Source: SKVR01 sp046291875
GTDB taxonomy: Bacteria > Bacteroidota > Bacteroidia > Bacteroidales > UBA7960
DNA: 64,000 bases
Reading direction: 5' to 3'
Assembly: GCA_046291875.1 (NCBI GenBank)
Contig: JBKBSF010000002.1
Span: 124,001-188,000 of the forward strand
The notes under the pieces were generated by a model. The model saw only the letters and a program-made list of their open reading frames with translations. It did no database searches and was not told the origin of the DNA. Shown here piece after piece: positions 15,740 to 24,615 of this stretch (position 1 is its first letter; every line of letters starts with the position of its first letter). The position numbers and the translations under genes were made by a program.

Positions 15740-18127
15740 TTATTTTTTGAGAGTCTTCAGCCGCGCACTTTGGCCGGTATTGGAAAACAAAATCAAAGTA
15801 TACACCCCCGGGCTCCATAGCGAAGTATCCAGATGAAGTTGTTGAGCTGGGTTGCCCAGTGGCAGGCGCAATATGCGTTGTCCTGCAGCATCAAAAACCT
15901 CCAGTAGCAGCCAGAGCACTTCGGGGTCAGGTACAACTACAAGGGTTGCAGCGAAAGGTACGGGCCATGCCTTCAACCCATCCCTTGCCAGCAGACTACC
16001 GGTTGTTGTACTCACCTGCAAGGTCTGGCAGAAGGTTTCCTGGCAAAACATATCGCTGTAGGCAGTGAGACAAACCTCGTAGCTGCCGGCTATGCTGTAA
16101 CTGTGCTGCGGATTGGTTTCTTCCGACTGGTTTCCATCTCCAAAATCCCAAAGATAACTATAGGCTCCCTGGCTGGTGTTTTCAAAAACCACCAGTCCGC
16201 CTTGCACCTGGTACTGAAAAGCAGGCTCCGGTAGCGGAAAGAACTCTATCGTGGTTTCATCCTCTCCTGCACAACCATTACCATCTGTAACTGTAACACT
16301 GTAGATACCCGTTTCTGTTACAATAATCTGCTCAGAGGTTTCACCAGTACTCCAAACGTATTCACCATCGGGTTCAGCAAATATCATTACTTCATCCCCA
16401 TGACACCAGGGCCCGTTTTCCGGAACCAGAATATGAACCTGAGGCAACGGAAAAACTTCAATACTTACTATCGGGCTGGTGGCAGTGCATTGATTGGCAT
16501 CGGTAATCTGTACCCAGTAATCGCCTGTGGCATCTGCAATAATGGAAGAAGTTGTTGCCCCGGTACTCCAGAGATAATCGCCCTCCATGTTTGCAGTAAG
16601 CACTACCGATTCTCCTTCGCAAAAAGAGGTAGGGCCATCGGCCAGAACCTCTGCCTGGGGCAGCGGGTGTACTATCACAAAGTCATCCATCACCCGTGTA
16701 TGGTTTTGGCCCGATACCGACCATTCTGCAGTAAGGCTTACCGTATAGCTGCCTGCCTCGCTGTAGATATGCTGGGGCTCAGGTTCAGTGCTGGTGGTTC
16801 CATCACCAAAGTCCCAGAGGAAGGAATCGGCATCGATACTGAAATTGGCAAAAGCCACTGTGCCTTCTCCACAAAAGACAGTTTGGGAAGCCTCAAACAA
16901 GGCCCAAGGAAATGGTGTCTTTTCAATTTCTCTTTCAAGCACAGCACTCCAGAGCCCGCGGGTATCCAGGAACCGAAATTTGAGCTGATAGGTGCCATGG
17001 GGGATCCTGCGCAGATCAAGATTCAGATCAAGCACCAGTGGGTTGATGGGCTCATCAGGCACCACATGGGTCGATCCGGGCAGTCCGAACTGATCAAAGG
17101 CGTTTCCTTCAGAGTCTTCAAGCCAATACTCCCAGGCAGCCATCAGGTTCTCTTGCTGATCGGGAGGCAAAGGGTTTTTTACAAAAAAACGGGTCAGCAA
17201 ACTACTCCACAACCCCCTCTGATCGCGAAACCTGACATTCACCCGGTTAAGGCCATCGGGCAGCTGGGCTGCCGAAAGGCTTTCGTGAAGCAAAAAGGTT
17301 GACCCATTCTCGATTACCATTTGTTGCATCCCTGCCACATCATCATTAAACCAAAGCTGGTAGGCCACCAGGTCATTATCCTGTCCCTGCTGATCCGCTA
17401 AGGGTAGCTTCACAAAGAATCGGGTAAGTACAGATGACCAAAAACCGCTGTTGTCGAGAAACCGAATGGAGAAACTGTTGAGCCCATCGGGCAGTTGGGT
17501 TGCAGAGAGTATTTCATCGATAGCAATATCGGCTGCACTACTCACGGTATGTTGCTGCATTTCTTGCTGATTGAAACGGTAGGCATAGGCAACGATCTGG
17601 CGAGGATCGCCATTTCCATCCCCTGCCGGGGGCATCTTTACGAAAAACCGGGTGAGCATAGACGACCACAAACCTGTATTGTCGCGAAAACGGATAGAGA
17701 AACTATTGAGCCCGTCGGGCAGTTGCGCTGCTGCAAGGCTTTGCTCAAAAGAGTAATCTTGCCCAGGAACGATATCCTGGTATACCAAAGTTTGCTGATT
17801 GAAGCGATAGGCTACGGCGGTGATTTGCCGTTGTGCACCACCCTGATCGGCAACGGGCATTTTCACAAAAAAGCGGGTAAGTGAAGATGACCATGTTGCC
17901 TGGCTGTCGCGAAAGCGCAAAGTAACACTGTTGAGGCCATCGGGAAGGTGGGCAGCAGAAAGGTTCATCTGAAGGGTGGCCAGATCGGTGGGGGCTATAT
18001 CACTCACCACCTTGTCCTCCACCTGCCGGTTGAACCAGTACTCATAGCGGTTGATCTGCACAGGCTGAGCCCAGGAGCAGAGCGCTACAAGCAACAGGAG
18101 GTTGGTAAATATCTGTTTCATACACAA
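15740..18127 (-). CDS. Secreted repeat/PKD protein with T9SS type A sorting domain
   Basis: 795 residues with a signal peptide ending SWAQ. Residues about 22-405 hold five repeats of roughly 75 residues. The first four share (A/Y)YxFN near the start, LPDGLNS in the middle and WSSxLTRFFVK at the end; the fifth is divergent. A PKD domain (SFLWDFGDGTTSTEPEPQH), two Ig-like segments (ADGPTSFCEGESVVL and a cysteine-containing YVWSTGETS block), a second PKD domain (SYLWDFGDGNQSEETNPQH) and a type A sorting domain (LKAWPVPFAATLVV ... SPGVYTLILFS) follow. Exported and probably anchored at the surface. The beta-helix protein gene lies 18 bp upstream on the same strand, suggesting co-transcription. No enzymatic motif was seen. 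Confidence 0.9.
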   Translation of the reverse strand: MCMKQIFTNLLLLVALCSWAQPVQINRYEYWFNRQVEDKVVSDIAPTDLATLQMNLSAAHLPDGLNSVTLRFRDSQATWSSSLTRFFVKMPVADQGGAQRQITAVAYRFNQQTLVYQDIVPGQDYSFEQSLAAAQLPDGLNSFSIRFRDNTGLWSSMLTRFFVKMPPAGDGNGDPRQIVAYAYRFNQQEMQQHTVSSAADIAIDEILSATQLPDGLNSFSIRFLDNSGFWSSVLTRFFVKLPLADQQGQDNDLVAYQLWFNDDVAGMQQMVIENGSTFLLHESLSAAQLPDGLNRVNVRFRDQRGLWSSLLTRFFVKNPLPPDQQENLMAAWEYWLEDSEGNAFDQFGLPGSTHVVPDEPINPLVLDLNLDLRRIPHGTYQLKFRFLDTRGLWSAVLEREIEKTPFPWALFEASQTVFCGEGTVAFANFSIDADSFLWDFGDGTTSTEPEPQHIYSEAGSYTVSLTAEWSVSGQNHTRVMDDFVIVHPLPQAEVLADGPTSFCEGESVVLTANMEGDYLWSTGATTSSIIADATGDYWVQITDANQCTATSPIVSIEVFPLPQVHILVPENGPWCHGDEVMIFAEPDGEYVWSTGETSEQIIVTETGIYSVTVTDGNGCAGEDETTIEFFPLPEPAFQYQVQGGLVVFENTSQGAYSYLWDFGDGNQSEETNPQHSYSIAGSYEVCLTAYSDMFCQETFCQTLQVSTTTGSLLARDGLKAWPVPFAATLVVVPDPEVLWLLLEVFDAAGQRILRLPLGNPAQQLHLDTSLWSPGVYTLILFSNTGQSARLKTLKK

Positions 18128-18145
18128 ACATTTAAGCTATCGAGC

Positions 18146-19339
18146 TTACCGATCCTGGGCTTCCACCTCGATCTGGATCTGCAGGTTGCCATCCTGGTCG
18201 GTAGAAGGGGCAATGGTTTGCGAAGAGATATGGGGTATCTCTGGCAGCATACTGGCCTTAAAAGGGACAGAAGTTCCAAAAATACCGATGTCATAGCCGT
18301 CCTTCCCGTAGTTTTTGCCAGCAAAATTCTCCTCCAGGTTGAAATCGTAGCTGTAGGAAAAAGCAAGTGCCCCATCATAATTTACAAAAATGGTATTTAC
18401 ATCCTGACTTACAAGATTTTCATATACCCCAATGGAATTGGTGGAACCAAAACTTGCATTGGAAACAAAGGCGTTCTGGTGAAAGGTACAGTTGGTATAT
18501 CCCCCTGTTTCCATGTTACTGTATGTAGTCTGGATAAAAATATTATTCTCAAAATGCGACCCGTTGATGTTGCTATAGCTGAAGGAAAAGTACTCGGATG
18601 TGCGCATAATAATATTATTCACAAAAAGATTGTTGTCACGGAAATAGTACAAACGCTCAATAATATTCTGCCGGATCAGGCAATTGCGAATATGGTTTCC
18701 GTTCAGAACGCCTATGATATTTTCCAGCAAAGTAAAATGGGACCCCATATGGGTTTCGTTGCCATCATGTGTGAGGCGTACCATTCCATTGATATAACAA
18801 CGCTTGACCAGAACATTGGATACATTTTGATTGAGAGCTGTAGTGCCCACAAACAAATTTCCATTGATAAACAACCCACTCATCTGGGTATGATCGGCTC
18901 CGGAAATCAGGTAAATACTGCCATTGATCTGGGTAATGCCCGTAGCCGTTGTTTGCTGTGGAGCATATCCTACCCCGTAAATGATGAGCTTTTTGTCTAT
19001 CAGAAGGTTGGAAACGGGAAAAATACCTCCGGAAAGATACAACGTATCGCCATCGGATGCGGCAGCAACTGCCTGTACAAAACCATTGGAGTTAGGGAAA
19101 AAGCTTACCTCTCCATTGGAATGCAAGGCAACGGTTTGCTGGGCATTAGCCGGCAATACACTCCATACAAACAGAAAAAGGGATACCCAAAGAAGGGGGT
19201 AGGAGAAATTCGTTTTACGACGAAGCAGGCATGCAAAGCCAGCCACGATCGAAAGCCGGAACCCTGCCAGGGGGTTCTGCACAAAAGGGGGAAGGATTTG
19301 TAAAAACATAGAGTAAGGGATTTGGATTAACATCCCCAA
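18146..19339 (-). CDS. Secreted right-handed beta-helix protein
   Basis: About 397 residues. The body has the short turn-and-strand pattern of parallel beta-helix proteins, with repeated N-rich turns (INGSIYLISGAD, LFINGNLFVG, YINGMVRLTHDGNETHMGS, NNLFVNNIIMRTSEYFSFSY, NINGSHFENNIFIQTTY). It opens with an AVAAASDGDTLYLSGGIF block typical of pectate-lyase-like folds. No catalytic residues could be assigned and no T9SS sorting domain is present, so another carrier or a binding role is possible. The signal segment appears to be YPLLWVSLFLFVWSVLPANAQ preceded by RRK, which leaves a long N-terminal extension from 19339; the true start may be 19309 or a non-ATG codon further in. It lies between the propeller kinase and the YWFN-repeat protein on the same strand. 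Confidence 0.75.
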   Translation of the reverse strand: MGMLIQIPYSMFLQILPPFVQNPLAGFRLSIVAGFACLLRRKTNFSYPLLWVSLFLFVWSVLPANAQQTVALHSNGEVSFFPNSNGFVQAVAAASDGDTLYLSGGIFPVSNLLIDKKLIIYGVGYAPQQTTATGITQINGSIYLISGADHTQMSGLFINGNLFVGTTALNQNVSNVLVKRCYINGMVRLTHDGNETHMGSHFTLLENIIGVLNGNHIRNCLIRQNIIERLYYFRDNNLFVNNIIMRTSEYFSFSYSNINGSHFENNIFIQTTYSNMETGGYTNCTFHQNAFVSNASFGSTNSIGVYENLVSQDVNTIFVNYDGALAFSYSYDFNLEENFAGKNYGKDGYDIGIFGTSVPFKASMLPEIPHISSQTIAPSTDQDGNLQIQIEVEAQDR

Positions 19340-19412
19340 AATTACCCCTAAACCGCCCCCCGATCAGGCCCAATAGATAAAAAAGAAAAGCCAAAAGGTA
19401 AATTTCTGCACT

Positions 19413-22400
19413 TTACAGAGGCAGCACTACCCTTACCTGAGTGCCTTGATGCAGTTGGGAGGCAAAGAGCAATTGGCCGTTGTGCTCCTCTATGATATTG
19501 AGAGTAATTGACAACCCAAGGCCGGTCCCTTTGCCGGGTTCCTTGGTGGTAAAAAACGGATCTGTTATGCGCGACAAGTGCGCCGGATCAATACCGCAAC
19601 CATTGTCGGAGACCACAATGCAAAATTTATCCTTTTCCATTGAGGTAGCAATCCGTATCTCTCCTTTGTCTTCAATGGCGTGCATAGCATTGGTCAGGAG
19701 ATTGAGCATGGCCTGGTGTATTTTTCCTTCATTGCATCTGATGAGTGCGTTGTCTGATGTATACTCCCTGACGACGGTTATACGATCTTTCAGGTGTCCG
19801 TCGAGCATCCGCAAACAGCTTTCCAACAGTTCATGCATATCATAGTTGCCCATTACCGTATCATCCTTACGGCTGTAGTGATTCAGGCTGGCCACAATAC
19901 CCGATGCACGCTTTACCCCGGTATAAATAATCTCAAGCAAAGGAGAAATCTCGGGTTTGATATCCCTGTGATGGTCTTCAAAGTAGTCATCAATGGCCAT
20001 TACACCTCCGTGAATGAAATTCAATGGGTTGTTGATTTCATGTGCAACACCTGCAGCGAGCACCCCCAGAGAAGCCATTTTCTCAGAATGCACCAACTGA
20101 CTTTGGGTGCTCTGCAGTTTGTTAAGAGTAGCCTCCAGTTCTTCTCGCTGACTATAGAGCTCTTCATTGGCGGTGGCAAGTTCTTCGCGTTGGCTATGCA
20201 ACTCTTCGTTGATATTGAGCAACTCTTCGTTGGCACTGGCCAACTCCAGGGTACGTTGCCGAACCTCTTGCTCCAGCTCTTTCTTTTGCTGTTTTACTCT
20301 TTGGGTGCGCCATTTGTAAAAAACAACAAACCCAACAAGCACCACAACCCCCATCAACATACGAAACCAAAGGGTTTGCCAGTATGGCGGATGGATATGG
20401 ATCAGAATGGTTCGCCCTTCGGTGCTCCAGAGCCCGTCGTTGTTCGACCCGATAATGGTAAGGCGGTATTTGCCCGGAGCCATATTGGTGAAATTGATAA
20501 AATTGCGGTTGCCGATAAATACCCAGTTCTCATCGCGCCCTTCAATTTTGTATGCAAATTGATTTTTTTGAGGCACTGCATAATCCAGGGTGGTAAATTC
20601 GATCTGAAAGCTCAGTACATCGTACCTGAAATCAAGGCGATCTATGTAGGCCACCGATCTGTCGAAGCGAAGGGATTCGTTGAATATCTTTACATCGGTT
20701 AGAGTAACTGTGGGCACACGGGTATTCAGGCTTATATTCTCAGGCAGAAAACTTACCAACCCATCGGTGGTACCAAAATACATTTCACCGGAAGGGCTCA
20801 GAAAAGAGGCACCCCAGAAAAACTGGTTTACAGGTAAACCATCGCTTGTGTCGAAATTCAGAAACTCTTTGGTTTGCGGATGAAAGCGAGAGAGCCCATT
20901 GTCGGTAGACAGCCAAAGGTAACCCTCTTTGTCGGGCAGAATGGCATAAACAATATTATTGGGCAGTCCATGGATCTCAGTAAAGGCCTGAAAAGTACCA
21001 GTGGTAATATCCAGCCGGTTTAATCCACCTCCGAAAGTACCCACCCAGAGCACATCGCCATTTTTGTACAAAGAAATCACATTGTTATTATTGAGACTAC
21101 CGGGTGTGTTCTCATCATGCACAAACCTGACAAAACGGTCTTCGGCAGGGATATACCGGTTAAGGCCACCACCCCATGTACCCACCCAGGCCTCTCCGTT
21201 TTCTTCCATGATAAGTGCATTGGGCTGGATTTTATTGTTACTCAGAGAGCCCGCATCCTCTCTGTTGTAGCGAAACACTTTCCACTGTTCCGTTCTGGGA
21301 TCAAATACATTGAGCCCATTTTCCGTACCAATCCAGATGCGATTGTCGGGCCCCTGTCTGATCACCTGTATAGTATTATCGCTGATGGAATTGAGATTGC
21401 CCGGGTCGTACAGAAACTTTCGTACCAGATTTTGCCGGGAGTCAAATACAAAAACCCCTTCACTGGTACCCACCCAATATTGATGTTTTGCATCCTGCAT
21501 CATGGAAGTAATTCCCTTAAGCCCAATGGTTGAAATCAGTTTGTTGTTGCGGACAAACCTTTGAGAGTGCCGATCCCAGGCCAGGGTAAACACGTCATAA
21601 GCACCAATCCAGAGTAATCCATTGTGATCTTCATAAATGGTTCTGACCACCCTGGTATTAAGCGAATTATCCTGATCAGGCAAATACCGGAAAAGGCTAA
21701 ACTTCTTATTCTCCACAATCTTGTCTACCCCATTTTCATTGGCAATCCAGATTACCCCGTTGCTATCCTGGAAGATAAAACGTACTCTGTCGGATGAGAT
21801 ACTGTTTCCCATACATTTATCCTGCCTCAAACGCCTGAAAGAGTGGTTCTGGTAGTCGAAAATGGTTATCCCCATGCGGTCGTGGGAGATCCATAATTCT
21901 CCGGTAAAAGACTGCATGATATGGTAGGTGTTGTTTGAGGCAGGGGAGTTTGGATTTTGCGGATCATGATTGAACACCACGAAACGATCGCTGCGTTCAT
22001 CAAAAAATTGAAGACCTCCTACAAATGTGGCAATCCAGAGGTGCCCGTCACGATCGGCGAAGATACTGTAGACTGCATTGCTGGCAATGCTTCCTGACAC
22101 ATTGGGCTGGTGCGAGAAATGGGTCGTCTGCCCGGTCTCCAGGCACCTCCTGAAAAGGCCTGTTGAATGCATTCCCACCCACAATTGGTTGTTGCGCACC
22201 AGCAACGATCTTATGCCATCTTCTCGCCACAGAGGATTACCAGGCCACAGGTCGTAAGAGGTAAACACTCCGGTATCCTTCTGCATACGGGCCAAACCAC
22301 CACCCCAGGTACCCACCCACAGGTTTCCTTCATGATCTTCGGCCAGCGACCATATCTCATTGCCGGGCAATGAGCTGGCATTCCCGGGTTCATGTTTGTA

Positions 22401-22751
22401 GCGGGTAAAGGTTTCAAGTACAGGATCAAACCGGTTGAGGCCACCACCCTGGGTGCCAATCCAGATCATACCATCGCTCCCCAGGTGCATGGCTCTGATC
22501 ATATTGTTGGAAAGAGAGCTTTCATCCTCCTCACTGTATTTGAATTCCCTGAAACCATATCCATCATACCGCACCAAACCTCCCAGGGTGCCAAACCAGA
22601 TAAACCCACGGTTATCCTCCAGAATTGAAAAAGTTGCCCCTGGCGATTGACCCAACTCATTGGTGATCGGCCAGATCTTTTGCTCAAAAAACTGAGCTAT
22701 TCCACTAAATGGAATTATCCCAAAAAACAACAGCAAGATAAGTCGGGCCAT
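19413..22751 (-). CDS. Reg_prop/Y_Y_Y two-component sensor histidine kinase
   Basis: 1112 residues with a signal peptide (MARLILLLFFGIIPFSGIAQ). A periplasmic sensor of many two-component propeller repeats (pattern NxxxxxxEDxxGxxWxGTxGGGLxR) fills about 30-690 and is followed by a Y_Y_Y domain (about 700-770, QFAYKIEGRDENWVFIGN). One membrane helix (MLMGVVVLVGFVVFYKW) leads to a long heptad-rich coiled coil (EELLNINEELHSQREELATA). The HisKA domain carries His904 (AAGVAHEINNPLNFI), and the HATPase has its N-box Asn near 1021, DNGCG and GKGTGLGLSI. Unlike hybrid HTCS regulators it has no receiver or AraC domain, so it needs a separate response regulator, which is not in this window. In characterised relatives the propeller senses glycans; here the ligand is unknown. 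Confidence 0.93.
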   Translation of the reverse strand: MARLILLLFFGIIPFSGIAQFFEQKIWPITNELGQSPGATFSILEDNRGFIWFGTLGGLVRYDGYGFREFKYSEEDESSLSNNMIRAMHLGSDGMIWIGTQGGGLNRFDPVLETFTRYKHEPGNASSLPGNEIWSLAEDHEGNLWVGTWGGGLARMQKDTGVFTSYDLWPGNPLWREDGIRSLLVRNNQLWVGMHSTGLFRRCLETGQTTHFSHQPNVSGSIASNAVYSIFADRDGHLWIATFVGGLQFFDERSDRFVVFNHDPQNPNSPASNNTYHIMQSFTGELWISHDRMGITIFDYQNHSFRRLRQDKCMGNSISSDRVRFIFQDSNGVIWIANENGVDKIVENKKFSLFRYLPDQDNSLNTRVVRTIYEDHNGLLWIGAYDVFTLAWDRHSQRFVRNNKLISTIGLKGITSMMQDAKHQYWVGTSEGVFVFDSRQNLVRKFLYDPGNLNSISDNTIQVIRQGPDNRIWIGTENGLNVFDPRTEQWKVFRYNREDAGSLSNNKIQPNALIMEENGEAWVGTWGGGLNRYIPAEDRFVRFVHDENTPGSLNNNNVISLYKNGDVLWVGTFGGGLNRLDITTGTFQAFTEIHGLPNNIVYAILPDKEGYLWLSTDNGLSRFHPQTKEFLNFDTSDGLPVNQFFWGASFLSPSGEMYFGTTDGLVSFLPENISLNTRVPTVTLTDVKIFNESLRFDRSVAYIDRLDFRYDVLSFQIEFTTLDYAVPQKNQFAYKIEGRDENWVFIGNRNFINFTNMAPGKYRLTIIGSNNDGLWSTEGRTILIHIHPPYWQTLWFRMLMGVVVLVGFVVFYKWRTQRVKQQKKELEQEVRQRTLELASANEELLNINEELHSQREELATANEELYSQREELEATLNKLQSTQSQLVHSEKMASLGVLAAGVAHEINNPLNFIHGGVMAIDDYFEDHHRDIKPEISPLLEIIYTGVKRASGIVASLNHYSRKDDTVMGNYDMHELLESCLRMLDGHLKDRITVVREYTSDNALIRCNEGKIHQAMLNLLTNAMHAIEDKGEIRIATSMEKDKFCIVVSDNGCGIDPAHLSRITDPFFTTKEPGKGTGLGLSITLNIIEEHNGQLLFASQLHQGTQVRVVLPL

Positions 22752-22783
22752 GGAGCAGATAAGCTAAAACTTTTTATACCATT

Positions 22784-22800
22784 CGGGGAATGCTACCCCG
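22784..22800 (-). other. Hairpin in the leader of the propeller kinase
   Basis: CGGGG and CCCCG pair around a 7-base loop, 33-49 bp upstream of the kinase ATG at 22751. No U-run follows. The rest of 22801-23088 shows no gene. Confidence 0.35.
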
Positions 22801-23088
22801 AAAAAGGGCGCAATTTACACATTTTTGATTTATACCCCCAAAAAACCCTTAAGGGAGATCCGAAATTTCCAGACCCTCAATACATAGGGAAAACAATTAA
22901 TTTAACCCTACGTCCTTACCCCCCGGTGAGGCAATTATCGAACAAATAAACCCATTGGACAATAACCATAAACGGTTGCCATCAAGCCGCAACAGCCTTA
23001 AGGGAACAGTAAGATACAGGATTTTTTTCCACAAAACCTACTAATGCCTGCTTGCAAAACAATAGGGTAGAGATAGAGCAAGAAGAAT

Positions 23089-23529
23089 TTAGTAATTACT
23101 TACCTGCAGGTAGGGGAAATTAAAAACAGTGCGATAGGCCCTCAGGGGGTGCCTGGAGGGGCCGGTAAAGGGAGAACCATCAAGCAGGTTAAACACCGAA
23201 TTACAGCAGGGGCACTCCGCAAAGGGCGGATTTTCAACCACTATCCTACAATCGGCGTAGGGTTCGTGGGGACAGGCCCGGTCAAAGGCACGAAACTCAT
23301 CGTGCGATACCCGGTAGATCAGAATACCCCTGTGTCCGCCCGTATAATAGGCCCATCCTCCGATAGCATTAAGTTCAATATTCTGGGTAAATTCAATATT
23401 GATTACAAAATCCACATATACCCATGGTACCGGATGCTTGTCATCGCGCGTGCAACCTGCAGGCAGCAAAAGGCAGCAAATCAGCAATGCAGTTGAAAGA
23501 AGAAAGGTATGCCTTGAAAATAAATTCAT
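23089..23529 (-). CDS. Rieske-like [2Fe-2S] lipoprotein with altered ligand motif
   Basis: 146 residues from the ATG at 23529; a longer frame from 23553 would start inside the promoter box. A signal peptide ends in the lipobox PAGC. The C-terminal half is Rieske-like: the first ligand pair is ACPHE (Cys-x-His), and the second, expected as C-x-x-H, reads CPCCNSVFNLLDGSP, with Cys where the second His should be. This gives a 3Cys-1His set if a cluster binds. Similar CxxC variants occur among Bacteroidota Rieske-fold lipoproteins. Downstream SPFTGPSRHPLRAYR matches the GPa..PL..Y end of the family. Probably periplasmic; redox partner unknown. Confidence 0.8.
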   Translation of the reverse strand: MNLFSRHTFLLSTALLICCLLLPAGCTRDDKHPVPWVYVDFVINIEFTQNIELNAIGGWAYYTGGHRGILIYRVSHDEFRAFDRACPHEPYADCRIVVENPPFAECPCCNSVFNLLDGSPFTGPSRHPLRAYRTVFNFPYLQVSNY

Positions 23530-23550
23530 AACCCGTACGTTGTAGTTCTG

Positions 23551-23578
23551 CAAAGTTACACTGTTTTTTCTAACTTTG
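23551..23578. promoter_or_regulatory. Divergent promoter pair in an 8 bp inverted repeat
   Basis: TAACTTTG occurs on the plus strand at 23571-23578 and on the minus strand at 23551-23558, 12 bp apart, so the two -7 boxes form a perfect inverted repeat. The minus box is 21 bp from the Rieske-like ATG (23529) and the plus box 34 bp from the small lipoprotein ATG (23613). Clear -33 boxes were not seen. Confidence 0.6.
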
Positions 23579-23612
23579 TTTTCGGGTAATTTATTGCTTT
23601 ACACTTAAAACA

Positions 23613-23915
23613 ATGCCAAACAGATCTTATCGTTATTACCTGCTGATATTCCTTGTGCTACTGCTTCCTTTGGGTTCTTGCGGACCCAAGTACAAAGCCG
23701 CCAAGGCACAACGTCAGTTGGAGAAACGCATGGAGCAGCGGCGTAAGGAGGGTGAACGAGCCATGAGCCAGGCCCGCCAGCGCCACCAGAACGTGCAAAG
23801 CCCGGAAACCCGCAAAAGGATGAAGGAAACACGTAAGAAAAGCGACCGACTTTTAAACAATAACCGCAAGAAGCCGTTCTATCAAAGGTGGTACGATAAA
23901 GTGCGGGGACGATGA
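23613..23915 (+). CDS. Small basic lipoprotein, unknown function
   Basis: 100 residues. A signal peptide ends in the lipobox LGSC (Cys23), and the mature part is short, helical and strongly basic (KAAKAQRQLEKRMEQRRKEG, SPETRKRMKETRKKSDRLL), ending YQRWYDKVRGR. I do not recognise a named domain. Small Arg/Lys-rich lipoproteins of this type occur in Bacteroidota without known function; interaction with acidic surface polymers or peptidoglycan is only a guess. It starts 34 bp after the TAACTTTG box and is followed 25 bp later by the poly-Gln membrane protein, probably in one transcript. Confidence 0.75.
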   Translation: MPNRSYRYYLLIFLVLLLPLGSCGPKYKAAKAQRQLEKRMEQRRKEGERAMSQARQRHQNVQSPETRKRMKETRKKSDRLLNNNRKKPFYQRWYDKVRGR

Positions 23916-23940
23916 TAGCACACCTGAAAAACACAAAATA

Positions 23941-24534
23941 ATGGAAGATTATATTTATATCATTCTGGGGATTGTATGGCTGGTAATCAGCATACTGGGA
24001 GGCAAAAAGAAAAAGCAGCAGCAACAGCAGCAACAGCAGCAGCAGCAAAACAAACCCAAGGCAGAACCCACGGAGAGCATCCCTCAGCAAAGCTTTGAGC
24101 CACCGGTTAATGAAACCGAAAGCGATACAGATATTGAGGTGTTGCTGGAGGAGTTTTTTGGTGCGGGAAATAAACAGCAAAGCACCCCTGCCCCACAGGC
24201 AACCCCCAGACCGTTTGCTCAAATGGAAGAAGAGAAACCATTGCAGCCCTACGTAACCGAAACCTTTGCCGATGAGATATCTCGCGAACTAAGGGGCAGG
24301 TATGAGAGCCTGGAGCAAGTTGAGCAAGACTATGAGTTCTCTGCCGAAGGCAAAATCGAAACCATCGATGATCTTATCAAGTCTTACGATCACCAGCATT
24401 GGAAGGCAGAAGAAGAGAACAGCCAGATATCGGTTGTTGAGCTGGATGGATCGCAACCGGCCATGAAAGATTTTCGTTTCGATGCACGGCAAGCCATTAT
24501 TTACGCCGAAATTATTAACAGAAAATATTTTTGA
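23941..24534 (+). CDS. Membrane-anchored protein with poly-Gln tract
   Basis: 197 residues. The N-terminal helix IYIILGIVWLVISILGG is followed by KKKK and an uninterrupted run of eleven Gln (residues 26-36), then a Pro/Glu-rich linker and an acidic, mostly helical cytoplasmic part. The orientation (short N-terminus out, positive residues after the helix) suggests a cytoplasmic C-terminus. The end DARQAIIYAEIINRKYF is a compact motif seen at the C-terminus of similar Bacteroidota hypothetical proteins. No enzymatic motif was found. It is likely co-transcribed with the basic lipoprotein 25 bp upstream. Confidence 0.8.
   Translation: MEDYIYIILGIVWLVISILGGKKKKQQQQQQQQQQQNKPKAEPTESIPQQSFEPPVNETESDTDIEVLLEEFFGAGNKQQSTPAPQATPRPFAQMEEEKPLQPYVTETFADEISRELRGRYESLEQVEQDYEFSAEGKIETIDDLIKSYDHQHWKAEEENSQISVVELDGSQPAMKDFRFDARQAIIYAEIINRKYF
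24016..24048 (+). repeat. CAG/CAA trinucleotide tract encoding Gln11
   Basis: Eleven Gln codons in a row (CAG CAG CAA CAG CAG CAA then four CAG and one CAA). It lies between the lysine cluster and the linker of the membrane protein. Interrupting CAA codons should limit slippage, yet the tract could vary in length without changing frame. Confidence 0.85.
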
Positions 24535-24574
24535 TTATTTGTTTTTTTTAGGGCATTCATAACAAAATATTGGT

Positions 24575-24615
24575 TATATTTGCCCATGCAAACGGAACAA
24601 AATCCGTTTGCTTTT
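24575..24615 (+). terminator. Terminator-like hairpin preceded by a TATATTTG box
   Basis: GCAAACGGA (24588-24596) and TCCGTTTGC (24603-24611) form a perfect 9 bp stem with a 6-base loop followed by TTTT. This suits termination of the lipoprotein/poly-Gln transcript ending at 24534. A promoter-like TATATTTG at 24575-24582 would start transcription right at the hairpin, so one of the two readings may be accidental. Confidence 0.6.

Noticed and set aside
17948..19303. 451-codon plus-strand open frame across the YWFN-repeat and beta-helix genes
   Set aside because: Antisense to two real genes with signal peptides and repeats; translation is Gly/Lys/Ile-rich without structure.
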